Part shown: positions 44,306 through 52,946 of the stretch, one piece after another
How positions within the stretch are numbered: position 1 is the stretch's first letter
Layout: each line of letters starts with the position of its first letter
Assembly (NCBI RefSeq): GCF_018607995.1
Contig: NZ_JABBAL010000016.1
Location: 1 to 64,000 of the forward strand
Source of the DNA: Planktotalea sp.
GTDB taxonomy: Bacteria; Pseudomonadota; Alphaproteobacteria; Rhodobacterales; Rhodobacteraceae
Reading direction: 5' to 3'
Length of the DNA stretch: 64,000 nt
Made by a program: the position numbers and the translations under genes
The notes under the pieces: generated by a model
The model's database searches: none
Told to the model about the DNA's origin: nothing
What the model saw: only the letters and a program-made list of their open reading frames with translations

Positions 44306-45538
44306 ATGCTGCTGTATCGCTGCCTTATCACGCTGCTCATGCCCGTTTTATTGGTTGCGTTATTTATTCGCGTGTTGCGAAAGGTCGAAAGCCTGCAAGA
44401 TTTTCGCGAGCGCTTGGGGATGTGGAAAGATATGCCATCGGGCGAGGTCATTTGGATCCATGGTGCCTCCAACGGTGAGTTAAGCGCGGCGCAACCTTTG
44501 ATTGACGGACTTTGCACGCAAAACCGCGACGCGCGCTTGCTGGTGACCTGCAACAGTATCAGCGCTAAAAATATGGTGCGGGCATGGGGACGTTCGCAGT
44601 TAAACGTTTACCTGGCCCCGATCGATCTGGGGTGGGTTTATGGTAGGCTTCTGAGAAAACTGTCTTTGCGTACTTTCATTCTGATCGAAGCCGACTTCTG
44701 GCCAAATCGCATGCGCGTGATCGCTGCGGCCAGAGCTCCTATCGCGCTGATTGGCGGACGTATTTCAAGGAATAGCTCACGTACGTGGGGACGCTTTTCA
44801 AAGCTCTCTATGGAGATTTTTCAAACCTTTGATCTTATTTGCCCGCAGGATCGGGAATCAGCGGCACGACTTTCCAAGCTTGGCGCATCAGACAGTGCCT
44901 TTGGAGCAGAAATTTCCTTAAAGTCCTTATTCCAAGCAAAGCACTTCATTGCAGACGATGAAGCACGACTGTCCGTCTGGCTTGCAGCCTCGACCCATGA
45001 AGGTGAAGACGAGACCCTGTTGCTTGCACATCTTGAGGCGCTCAAATCCGATCCAACGCTGCGCATGATCCTCGCCCCGCGACATCCCAAACGTGGCGCA
45101 AACCTTGCAAAGCTCGCCAAGACGCTTGGCCTAAGCGTCACGCAACGCAGCCTTGGCACTGAGTTTGACAGCCCAAGCCAAGTTTATATCGCGGACACGC
45201 TTGGCGAAATGGCGCAGTGGTACAGCCTTGCGGGGACATGCTTTGTGGGTGGCTCTCTTGTTGCGAAAGGTGGTCACACCCCTTTTGAACCGGTCGTCTA
45301 CGATTGCGCGATCTTGCATGGCCCACACTTGGAAAACTTCGCGGTCCCCTATGCAGCTCTTACGAAACACGAAGCCGCCATGATGTGCACAACACCAGAA
45401 GAGATAGCGTGTAATGTGATCTCTTTGCGCAATCTCGAAGCATCCAACAAGATGCGCAACGCCGCCCACGTCGCCCTGCCACAAACCAACACGTTAGACG
45501 TTGTTTTGACTACACTTTCCCAAATGTCAAAAAACTGA
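44306..45538 (+). CDS. waaA: 3-deoxy-D-manno-octulosonic acid (Kdo) transferase
   Basis: WaaA adds Kdo to lipid A on the inner face of the membrane. With the start at 44306 (MLLYRCLITLLMPVLL) the protein has 410 residues and an N-terminal membrane anchor (about 3-22). Motifs are WIHGASNGELSAAQPL, the catalytic Glu region, FILIEADFWPN and RHPKRG, GGSLVAKGGHTPFEP. A longer frame to 44120 overlaps modA antisense and is not conserved. Whether it adds one or two Kdo units is not visible. Confidence 0.93.
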   Translation: MLLYRCLITLLMPVLLVALFIRVLRKVESLQDFRERLGMWKDMPSGEVIWIHGASNGELSAAQPLIDGLCTQNRDARLLVTCNSISAKNMVRAWGRSQLNVYLAPIDLGWVYGRLLRKLSLRTFILIEADFWPNRMRVIAAARAPIALIGGRISRNSSRTWGRFSKLSMEIFQTFDLICPQDRESAARLSKLGASDSAFGAEISLKSLFQAKHFIADDEARLSVWLAASTHEGEDETLLLAHLEALKSDPTLRMILAPRHPKRGANLAKLAKTLGLSVTQRSLGTEFDSPSQVYIADTLGEMAQWYSLAGTCFVGGSLVAKGGHTPFEPVVYDCAILHGPHLENFAVPYAALTKHEAAMMCTTPEEIACNVISLRNLEASNKMRNAAHVALPQTNTLDVVLTTLSQMSKN

Positions 45539-45602
45539 TACATTCATGCACAATAAGATCGCGAAGCGAAAACCAGCGGCAAAAGGCAGTACAGTCAGAC
45601 CC

Positions 45603-46091
45603 ATGAAAGAACAGCGCGCAAAAGATCACTCCTTCGCCCCTATTGATATGATGGGTGCCAAAAAAACAGGGCTGCGCACACAGTTTGCGGCACTTTGCTA
45701 CCGTTTGCGCAAGGGCAAGCCGGAAATCTTGTTGATCACCAGCCGTCGCAAGAAGCGTTGGATTATTCCGAAAGGCTGGCCGCAAGATGGCATGCGCCCT
45801 GCACAAAGTGCTGCGATTGAGGCCCATGAAGAGGCCGGTGTTGAAGGCAAACTGCACGACTTTAGTATCGGGATTTATTCTTACACTAAAAACCATGTCT
45901 CCGGTCGCGCGTTGCCTTGCGTTGGCATTGTGTATCCTTTGAAAGTTAAGAAAATTCATGACAGATACCGCGAAGTGAGCCAACGCAAGCGTAAGTGGTT
46001 CAGCCTTGCGCAGGCCGCGCACAAGGTGAGCGAACCGGAATTGGCCCATATCATTCGCAATTTCGAGCCAAACAAAATTCAAAATGCCTAA
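45603..46091 (+). CDS. NUDIX hydrolase
   Basis: This is a 162-residue NUDIX protein of the DIPP-like group. The Nudix box is relaxed: GWPQDGM, RPAQSAA, IEAHEEAGV, with the conserved Glu pair in EEAG but M and I where E and R are canonical. WIIPKGWPQDGM before the box is typical of diphosphoinositol polyphosphate phosphohydrolase relatives in alphaproteobacteria. The start at 45603 is preferred by comparison with relatives; ATG 45546 adds 19 residues. The gene follows waaA on the same strand and precedes a DUF1178 gene. Confidence 0.88.
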   Translation: MKEQRAKDHSFAPIDMMGAKKTGLRTQFAALCYRLRKGKPEILLITSRRKKRWIIPKGWPQDGMRPAQSAAIEAHEEAGVEGKLHDFSIGIYSYTKNHVSGRALPCVGIVYPLKVKKIHDRYREVSQRKRKWFSLAQAAHKVSEPELAHIIRNFEPNKIQNA

Positions 46092-46132
46092 ATGCTCTCG
46101 ACCCTGCGATTTTCAAGATATAACAGAAGAGT

Positions 46133-46588
46133 ATGATCCAATATGCGCTCAAATGTTATGAAGGGCACCAGTTTGACAGCTGGTTTCAATCTGCCTCTGC
46201 CTTTGACAAATTACAAAGCGCAGGGCTGTTGACATGTGCGATCTGTGGCGCAACGCAGGTGAACAAGGTTCTCATGGCTCCCACCGTGCGCCCCGCGCGT
46301 GCAACGGCGCAGAAGAAAGAAGCGTCTCAGGGCAATCAGACGTCCGGTCCTTTGTCGACGCCTGCATCGCCCGAAGAGCAGAAAATCGCAGAACTGCGGC
46401 GCTCTGTTGAAGCCAACAGCGAATATGTAGGCGGCGAGTTCGCAAAAAAAGCACGCGCGATGCACGACGGCGATGCACCCGAAACCTCAATCTATGGCGA
46501 AGCAAACTTGGAAGAGGCGAAAAAGCTGGTGGAAGACGGTGTTCCTGTTCTACCGCTGCCGTTTCGCCCCTCAGGAAAGGACAATTGA
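46133..46588 (+). CDS. DUF1178 family protein
   Basis: This 151-residue conserved protein starts MIQYALKCYEGHQFDSWFQS with a CAICG knuckle (residues 36-40). Together with C8 and H12 these could form a zinc site. The centre is low complexity and the end is conserved (GGEFAKKARAMHDGDAP, IYGEANLEEAKKLVEDGVPV, LPLPFRP). The family is widespread in alphaproteobacteria; function is unknown. Its stop overlaps the ATG of the SDR gene (TGATG). Confidence 0.92.
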   Translation: MIQYALKCYEGHQFDSWFQSASAFDKLQSAGLLTCAICGATQVNKVLMAPTVRPARATAQKKEASQGNQTSGPLSTPASPEEQKIAELRRSVEANSEYVGGEFAKKARAMHDGDAPETSIYGEANLEEAKKLVEDGVPVLPLPFRPSGKDN

Positions 46589-47229
46589 TGCAGGTAATTC
46601 TGACAGGCGGCAACCGCGGTATTGGCGCGCAAATGACATCCCAACTGCGCGCTCGCGGCGATACTGTACTCGCAACCTCTCGCGACGGCAGCACAGATGC
46701 GGTTCTTGATGTGACAAATGCAAAGCAAGTTCAAAGCTTTGCAGCTGATTATCAGCCCGTGCTCGACTTGCTGATCTGCAATGCGGGCGTTTACCTCGAT
46801 AAGGGTCACGCGCTTGAGACGGGCTACGAACGGCAACTCTGGACCGACACATTTGGCGTAAACGTCACTGGCGTGTTTCAAACAATCCAAGCTTTGCTGC
46901 CAGCTTTACGCAAAAGCCAAGCCCCAAAGATCGCGATTATCGCGTCGCAAATGGGCTCTTCGGAGCGCGCAGGCGGCAACGCATTTCTTTACCGTGCGTC
47001 TAAGGCGGCCGCGGTCAACCTCGCTTGCAACCTCGCGATTGAACTCAAGCCAAGCGGCATTGCGGTTGGTGCATATCATCCGGGTTGGGTGCAAACCGAA
47101 ATGGGTGGCGCTGAAGCTGATATTGATGCTGCGACCTCTGCAGCGGGCTTGATCCAACGCTTCGATTTGTTGTCCCGTGATCATACTGGCGTGTTTGAGA
47201 ATTACGACGGCGCGCATATGCCGTTCTAA
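46588..47229 (+). CDS. SDR family oxidoreductase
   Basis: This 213-residue short-chain dehydrogenase has TGGNRGIG at residues 6-13, CNAG in LLICNAGVYLD, IASQMGS with the catalytic Ser, and YRASKAA for YxxxK. It resembles the small C-factor-like (CsgA) group. The start at ATG 46588 overlaps the DUF1178 stop; a TTG three bases upstream is in frame. The substrate is unknown. Confidence 0.9.
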   Translation: MQVILTGGNRGIGAQMTSQLRARGDTVLATSRDGSTDAVLDVTNAKQVQSFAADYQPVLDLLICNAGVYLDKGHALETGYERQLWTDTFGVNVTGVFQTIQALLPALRKSQAPKIAIIASQMGSSERAGGNAFLYRASKAAAVNLACNLAIELKPSGIAVGAYHPGWVQTEMGGAEADIDAATSAAGLIQRFDLLSRDHTGVFENYDGAHMPF

Positions 47230-47307
47230 TGCGGTCCCACTGCCCCCTTGCCCTTGGGCTAAAGGGGTCGTAAATGCTGCGCAACTTCTCTTGTCTAGGA
47301 CGCATCC

Positions 47308-48546
47308 ATGCCCGTTCTCGTTATGAAATTCGGCGGCACTTCAGTTGCTAATCTTGACCGTATCAAACGCGCAGCCAAGCGCGTGGGTGTCGAGGTTGCC
47401 AAGGGCTACGACGTAATCGTTATCGTCTCTGCTATGTCTGGCAAGACCAATGAATTGGTGGGCTGGGTCAATGAAACCTCTCCACTTTATGATGCGCGTG
47501 AATATGATGCGATTGTCAGCTCTGGCGAGAATGTGACCGCAGGGCTAATGGCCCTCACGCTGCAAGAAATGGATGTGCCCGCGCGCTCTTGGCAGGGATG
47601 GCAAGTGCCCGTGAAAACAACCTCTGCCCATTCTGCTGCGCGCATTGAGGAAATTCCGTCCGACAATATCATGGCCAAGTTTGCAGCGGGCGATCGCGTT
47701 GCTGTTGTTGCTGGTTTTCAAGGAGTTAGCCCAGAAGGTCGCATCACGACGCTTGGGCGCGGTGGCTCTGACACGACGGCCGTTGCCTTTGCCGCCGCCT
47801 TTGAGGCAGAGCGTTGCGACATCTACACAGACGTGGACGGCGTTTACACGACCGATCCGCGCATCACCGACAAGGCGCGTAAGCTCGATAAGATCGCGTT
47901 TGAAGAAATGCTGGAACTAGCGAGCCTTGGCGCGAAGGTTTTGCAGACCCGCTCTGTCGAATTGGCGATGCGCTACAAGGTCAAACTGCGCGTACTCAGC
48001 TCATTTGAAGAACAATCAGATACCGCAGGCACGCTTGTTTGCGCCGAGGAGGAAATCATGGAATCCAATGTTGTTTCAGGCATCGCCTATAGCCGCGACG
48101 AAGCGAAAATGACCCTGGTGTCTGTCGCAGATCGACCTGGCATTGCAGCTGCGATCTTTGGCCCGCTCTCTGATGCGGGCGTGAACGTAGATATGATTAT
48201 CCAGAACATCGCCGAAGACGGGCGCACAGATATGACGTTTTCTTGCCCCACGGATCAGGTGAAACGTGCTGAGAAAGCGATGGAAGACGCGAAAGCCTCT
48301 GGCGAGATCAACTATCACGACCTGATTGCGGATACGGATGTTGCCAAAATCTCTGCCGTTGGCATTGGTATGCGCAGCCAGTCAGGCGTGGCCGCAAAAA
48401 TGTTCAAAACGCTCAGCGATGAAGGCGTTAACATCAAGGTAATCGCGACATCTGAAATCAAGATTTCGGTCCTCGTGGATCGCAAATATATGGAGCTTGC
48501 CGTGCAAGCGTTGCACGATGCATTCGAGCTGGAAAAAGCGGCTTAA
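47308..48546 (+). CDS. lysC: Aspartate kinase
   Basis: LysC phosphorylates aspartate in the first step to lysine, threonine and methionine. It has 412 residues with VMKFGGTSVANLDRIK at the start, GRGGSDTTAVA and FTSDPR-type (YTTDPRI) motif, and two C-terminal ACT domains (about 265-410) for feedback inhibition. The two ACT units suggest lysine/threonine inhibition. ThrC, the last step to threonine, is at 60.7 kb. Next gene is ptsP after about 106 bases. Confidence 0.95.
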   Translation: MPVLVMKFGGTSVANLDRIKRAAKRVGVEVAKGYDVIVIVSAMSGKTNELVGWVNETSPLYDAREYDAIVSSGENVTAGLMALTLQEMDVPARSWQGWQVPVKTTSAHSAARIEEIPSDNIMAKFAAGDRVAVVAGFQGVSPEGRITTLGRGGSDTTAVAFAAAFEAERCDIYTDVDGVYTTDPRITDKARKLDKIAFEEMLELASLGAKVLQTRSVELAMRYKVKLRVLSSFEEQSDTAGTLVCAEEEIMESNVVSGIAYSRDEAKMTLVSVADRPGIAAAIFGPLSDAGVNVDMIIQNIAEDGRTDMTFSCPTDQVKRAEKAMEDAKASGEINYHDLIADTDVAKISAVGIGMRSQSGVAAKMFKTLSDEGVNIKVIATSEIKISVLVDRKYMELAVQALHDAFELEKAA

Positions 48547-48652
48547 ACGCGCAGCTCGCGTTGCCTCTCCCCTTCCGGGAGCGATTCCCATATACTGCTT
48601 TCAGACGCTTCTAGGCGTGATGTTGGTTCTTCCGGGGGGATAAAACCGCGAG

Positions 48653-50899
48653 ATGGCGCAAAAACGAGAAAGCGAAAGCCGTAAACTGCTCGTGCGCTTG
48701 CGCGATGCAATGGCGGAAGACGGGGATGGCCAGCAACGACTGGACAAAATCACCAGCCTTATTGCGACCTCTATGCAAACCGAGGTCTGCTCCATCTACC
48801 TGTTTCGTGACCATGAAACATTGGAACTTTGCGCAACAGAAGGCCTAAACCCCGAATCCGTGCACCAAACGCGTTTGCGGCTTGGCGAAGGTCTTGTTGG
48901 CCGCGTCGCTAAAAAATCCAAGACAATCAACACCGCAGATGCCCCTTCCGAAAAAGGGTTCCGCTTCATGCCGGAAACAGGCGAAGAGATTTATTCGTCT
49001 TTTCTTGGCATCCCCATTCAGCGCCTTGGTGAAAAGCTGGGCGTGTTGGTTGTGCAATCCAAAGCCTCGCGTTTATTTTCTGCGGATGAGCTTTACGCAT
49101 TAGAAGTCGTCGCCATGGTTCTGGCAGAAATGACCGAGCTTGGTGCATTTCTTGGCGAGGGCGAGGCGCTCTCCGCCCGTCACCAACAACCCGTTCTGCT
49201 ACGTGGTACAGCGGGCCAAGAAGGTGCAGCTATCGGACACGTTTGGCTACATGAGCCGCGGGTTGTCGTTACAAATGTCATCGCCGAAGATCCCGAAACC
49301 GAAACCGCCCGTTTGAATGATGCAGTTGAGACCCTGCGCGTCAGCGTCGACAAACTTTTGGCAGGTGCCGCAGGAGGTGACGGAGAACAGCTTCAGGTTC
49401 TTGAAGCGTACCGCATGTTCGCTAACTCCAAAGGCTGGATGCGTCGCATGGAAGAGGACATTTTGAATGGTCTCTCCGCTGAAGCTGCCGTCGAAAAAGA
49501 GCAAACGCAAGCCCGCACGCGCCTTGGTCAGGCCAATGATTCTTACCTGCGTGAACGCTTGCAGGACTTGGATGACCTATCGAACCGTCTATTGCGCATT
49601 TTAACGGGGCAAGGCAGCGCCACTGGTGCAGAGCTGCCCAGTGATCCGGTACTCGTCGCGCGCAATATTGGCCCCGGTGAACTACTAGAATACGGCCGCT
49701 CTCTTAAGGCGATTGTTCTCGAAGAAGGCTCTGTTGGATCACACGCTGCGATTGTCGCACGTGCCCTCGCAATCCCTCTTGTCGTACATGCGGATGGCAT
49801 CACGCGCGAGGCGCTTAACGGCGATCATATCATGGTCGACGGCGATCAAGGCATCGTGCATTTGCGCCCTGATGACACAGTAAATGCGGCCTTCAAAGAC
49901 AAAATTGCGATGCAAGCGGATGCGCAAGAGCGGTATTCAGCGACACGCGATAAACCAGCCATGACGCTGTGTGGGGTGACGATTTCACTGCATATGAACG
50001 CTGGTTTGATGGCGGATTTACCTTCGCTGGAAAATTCCGGTGCAGAAGGCGTGGGCCTGTTTCGAACAGAACTACAGTTCCTTGTACGCAACAAAATGCC
50101 TCAGCGCTCAGAGCTAAGCGCCCTCTACAGCCGCGTTCTGGATGCTGCAGGGAACAAGCGCGTTGTGTTTCGCACGCTTGATATCGGATCTGACAAAGTT
50201 CTGACCTATATGAAACCCAACGACGAACCCAATCCGGCCCTCGGGTGGCGCGCAATCCGCGTCGGGTTAGATAAGCCGGGTGTTATGCGCATGCAGTTGC
50301 AAGCCCTCTTGCGCGCCGCAGCGGGACGCGACCTATCGATCATGTTCCCGTTTGTGGCCCAATATAGCGAGTATATCGCCGCGAAAGCGGAGATGGACAA
50401 AGCGATGGAGCGCGAACGCCGTCTCGGTCATCCCTTGCCCTCGAACATCGAAATCGGCGCAATGCTGGAAACCCCATCGCTGGCCTTTGCACCGCAAGCG
50501 TTTTTCGAAGACGTCGGGTTCCTCTCAATCGGCGGCAATGATCTTAAACAGTTCTTCTTCGCAGCAGATCGCGAAAATGAGCGGGTGCGCCGCCGGTACG
50601 ACACGCTCTCCATTCCATTTCTAAGCTTCTTACAAGGCATCGTGACCCGTTGCGAGATCGCTGGAACACCGCTTTCATTCTGTGGCGAAGACTCTGGTCG
50701 CCCAATTGAGGCAGCCTGTTTCGCTGCAATAGGAATGAGAGCGCTCTCGATGCGACCTGCTTCAATCGGACCGGTTAAACATCTGCTGCGCCATGTGGAT
50801 TTGAACATTCTGCGTCAAATCATTGAAGAATGTGACCAAAAAGGCGAGCGATCCGTGCGTGGTCCTGTGAGTGATTACATCAAGTCTCTGCCTTTATAA
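48653..50899 (+). CDS. ptsP: PTS-Ntr enzyme I (phosphoenolpyruvate-protein phosphotransferase)
   Basis: PtsP starts the nitrogen-type phosphotransfer chain and passes phosphate from PEP to NPr. The 748-residue protein has an N-terminal GAF domain (about 25-165), the phosphohistidine domain with H364 in GSVGSHAAIVAR, and a C-terminal PEP-binding TIM barrel (with EGVGLFRTELQF, EIGAMLETPSLA, SIGGNDLKQF). The GAF domain senses glutamine or alpha-ketoglutarate in studied relatives. It converges with the EcsC gene, nine bases away. Confidence 0.95.
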   Translation: MAQKRESESRKLLVRLRDAMAEDGDGQQRLDKITSLIATSMQTEVCSIYLFRDHETLELCATEGLNPESVHQTRLRLGEGLVGRVAKKSKTINTADAPSEKGFRFMPETGEEIYSSFLGIPIQRLGEKLGVLVVQSKASRLFSADELYALEVVAMVLAEMTELGAFLGEGEALSARHQQPVLLRGTAGQEGAAIGHVWLHEPRVVVTNVIAEDPETETARLNDAVETLRVSVDKLLAGAAGGDGEQLQVLEAYRMFANSKGWMRRMEEDILNGLSAEAAVEKEQTQARTRLGQANDSYLRERLQDLDDLSNRLLRILTGQGSATGAELPSDPVLVARNIGPGELLEYGRSLKAIVLEEGSVGSHAAIVARALAIPLVVHADGITREALNGDHIMVDGDQGIVHLRPDDTVNAAFKDKIAMQADAQERYSATRDKPAMTLCGVTISLHMNAGLMADLPSLENSGAEGVGLFRTELQFLVRNKMPQRSELSALYSRVLDAAGNKRVVFRTLDIGSDKVLTYMKPNDEPNPALGWRAIRVGLDKPGVMRMQLQALLRAAAGRDLSIMFPFVAQYSEYIAAKAEMDKAMERERRLGHPLPSNIEIGAMLETPSLAFAPQAFFEDVGFLSIGGNDLKQFFFAADRENERVRRRYDTLSIPFLSFLQGIVTRCEIAGTPLSFCGEDSGRPIEAACFAAIGMRALSMRPASIGPVKHLLRHVDLNILRQIIEECDQKGERSVRGPVSDYIKSLPL

Positions 50900-50908
50900 C
50901 AAGGTGTC

Positions 50909-51655
50909 CTAGAGCGATTTCACCGCATCTGAAAGCCGCAGAACCAGTTGATCGCGGTGTACACCATAGCGCGCACCAGCCCGCATCAAGCCAAAGTGCA
51001 CATGCGCCATTTCTTGGTAATAGCTGGTGTAGGCATAGTTGGTGGCCGCCCCTGCGACTGCCCCAATGATAGGAACGGCTTGCGCGGCAAGCTTTTGTCC
51101 CAGAGCAGCGCTTAACCGCGGAGCAATGCGTGCGATTATGCTTTGCACAGTCGTGCCAGACAAAGTGATCCGCGCACTTAAGAAGCCCATGTCCGCCCCA
51201 TCATCTGCCGCCAGAGGCCCCGCCGCTGCAAAGACCTGCAAACATTCGGCTTGGATCTTCGGCTCCGACGGGTCAAAGCCGTATTCTGCCGCAATCCCTT
51301 GGATCGCACGCAGTAAAACGGTCGTAGTGATGGGAAGTTCTGCCAAGGCCGTCGGCAATCCACCTGCGCCACCTGCGGCCCCCATAGCGGTCGCAGTCGC
51401 AGTATTAAGCCAAGTGCTCTGATCTGCTACGATCCCCCTGCTGCGCGTGGCGGCGGCCGAGGCCACTCTAAGCGCTTTCAGCGTCGCCTCCTCCAAGTGA
51501 TCTTTCACTGGGTCCGGCAAACGCTCCATCAAGTTTTCTGCATGTCCACCCACGAGATTAAGCACTTGGATTCCCATTCCTCCAGCCTTGCGATAACGAC
51601 GCGCAATAACGTCGATGTCTTGCTCCAAAGAAGCGGGGATAAGATCGATGCTCAT
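50909..51655 (-). CDS. EcsC family protein
   Basis: The 248-residue product (start at 51655, MSIDLIPASLEQD) is an EcsC-type protein. Helical, glycine-rich segments such as ATAMGAAGGAGGLPTALAELP and QAVPIIGAVAGAATNYAYTS are typical. The EcsC name comes from a Bacillus ABC-transporter operon, but the biochemical role is not known. A TTG frame from 51703 would overlap the upstream GNAT gene. It follows the GNAT gene on the same strand by 31 bases. Confidence 0.88.
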   Translation of the reverse strand: MSIDLIPASLEQDIDVIARRYRKAGGMGIQVLNLVGGHAENLMERLPDPVKDHLEEATLKALRVASAAATRSRGIVADQSTWLNTATATAMGAAGGAGGLPTALAELPITTTVLLRAIQGIAAEYGFDPSEPKIQAECLQVFAAAGPLAADDGADMGFLSARITLSGTTVQSIIARIAPRLSAALGQKLAAQAVPIIGAVAGAATNYAYTSYYQEMAHVHFGLMRAGARYGVHRDQLVLRLSDAVKSL

Positions 51656-51686
51656 GTCATTTAGATTTGCATCCAACCCGTCGGTT

Positions 51687-52172
51687 TCAAGGTGCACGCA
51701 CAACGTGGCCTTTCACGTCTTTCCAATCTGGCCCGTCAACGTGCAAGCCAAGGACCCGCTCCGGGTTGGTTGGCGGCGGCATCACAACACCGCTGAGTTG
51801 CGAAAAACCGAATTTCGCATAGTAAGGCGCATCACCAACCAGCATGACGCGTGCCCAACCCTGATCCTGCGCGCGCGAAAGACTGTTTCGAATGAGGGCA
51901 CCGCCCAACCCTTCCCCCTGACGCGTTGGGTGGACGGCAATAGGGCCAAGCAATAAAGCGGTATGATCACCGATCCAAACCGGCCAATACCGGATCGCGC
52001 CTGATAGAATATCGTCAGCGTCGCGCGCTACGCTGCTCAAACCGGCGACGGTTGGCACGCCGTCGCGCAAACGATAGGACGATAGCGCCTCGCGACCCGG
52101 CGCAAAACATAGATCATAGAGGGCTTCGACCTCCCACCAATCCTCTGTTTTTTCTGGTCTGAGCGTGTACAC
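51687..52172 (-). CDS. GNAT family N-acetyltransferase
   Basis: This is a single GNAT domain of 161 residues with the acetyl-CoA loop in LGPIAVHPTRQGEGLGGALI and conserved start LRPEKTEDWWEVEALYDLCF. The GTG at 52172 is preferred because homology starts there; ATGs at 52214 and 52247 are in frame but overlap the leader of the divergent flavin reductase. The substrate is unknown. Confidence 0.87.
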   Translation of the reverse strand: MYTLRPEKTEDWWEVEALYDLCFAPGREALSSYRLRDGVPTVAGLSSVARDADDILSGAIRYWPVWIGDHTALLLGPIAVHPTRQGEGLGGALIRNSLSRAQDQGWARVMLVGDAPYYAKFGFSQLSGVVMPPPTNPERVLGLHVDGPDWKDVKGHVVRAP

Positions 52173-52248
52173 GTCTCTGCTCTCGCGTTTTTTGACTGGC
52201 AACGCGGTTAACATGTCGATAGCGATTGGGCAAACAAGGAGTGACATG

Positions 52249-52854
52249 ATGTTTTATCGTCCCAAAGACGGCCACGGCCTGCCTCATAATCCCTTCAACG
52301 CCATTGTGACACCACGTCCGATTGGCTGGATTTCAACCCGCGATAGCGAGGGCCGCGACAATCTCGCACCCTACAGTTTTTTCAATGCGGTCGCCTATGT
52401 TCCACCCCAGGTTATGTTCGCATCAACTGGCACAAAGGATGATCGGGATAGCACCAAAGATAGCGTTTCAGCGATCCGCGAAACTGGGGTGTTTTGTGTG
52501 AACATCGTTTCGCGCGCGCTGCAAGATGCGATGAATGCGTCAAGTGCGACGCTCGCCGCAGGTGTAGATGAATTCGAGCATGCAGAGCTTGAAAAAGCAG
52601 ACTGCGTCAGCATCAACGCTGCGCGCGTCGCCACCGCCCCTGCCTCCCTTGAATGCAAAATGACGAAAATTATCGATCTGCAGGGCAGCAACAATTTTCT
52701 AGTCTTGGGTGAAGTCACAGGCGTTCACATGGATGATGCCTGCATGAAAGAGGGTCGATTTGACGTCACAACGTTCCAACCACTCGCGCGCCTAGGCTAT
52801 CGCGATTATTCAGTTGTTAAAGAGCTCTACGAGCTGAACCGCCCCGACGACTAA
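52249..52854 (+). CDS. Flavin reductase family protein
   Basis: This 201-residue FMN-binding split-barrel protein starts MFYRPKDGHGLPHNPFNAIV with TPRPIGWISTRD. FN and PPQVMFASTG motifs are typical of the flavoprotein group (DIM6/NTAB). It probably binds FMN and reduces it or acts as an oxidoreductase subunit. An AAGGAG site lies seven bases before ATG 52249; ATG 52246 is also possible. No partner monooxygenase is adjacent. Confidence 0.88.
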   Translation: MFYRPKDGHGLPHNPFNAIVTPRPIGWISTRDSEGRDNLAPYSFFNAVAYVPPQVMFASTGTKDDRDSTKDSVSAIRETGVFCVNIVSRALQDAMNASSATLAAGVDEFEHAELEKADCVSINAARVATAPASLECKMTKIIDLQGSNNFLVLGEVTGVHMDDACMKEGRFDVTTFQPLARLGYRDYSVVKELYELNRPDD

Positions 52855-52861
52855 GCCACCC

Positions 52862-52925
52862 GTCTTCTTTGGTCCAAAAATACCTTGGGGGAGTCGATCG
52901 AAGATTGGCGGGGGCAACGACCCAA
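52862..52925. repeat. Dispersed Roseobacter-type intergenic repeat, copy B
   Basis: CTTCTTTGGTCCAAAAATACC is followed by TTGGGGGAGTCGATCGAAG and GGGGGCAACGACCC. It shares the order of blocks with copy A at 22761-22805 but has a longer centre. It lies between the convergent flavin reductase and SulP genes. Confidence 0.65.
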
Positions 52926-52946
52926 ACCAAACTCTTACGGGCTAAG

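Noticed and set aside
47244-47267. Hairpin before lysC (CCCCTT/AAGGGG with an inner pair)
   Set aside because: No T run and only weak inner pairing; could be an attenuator or chance, not enough to call.
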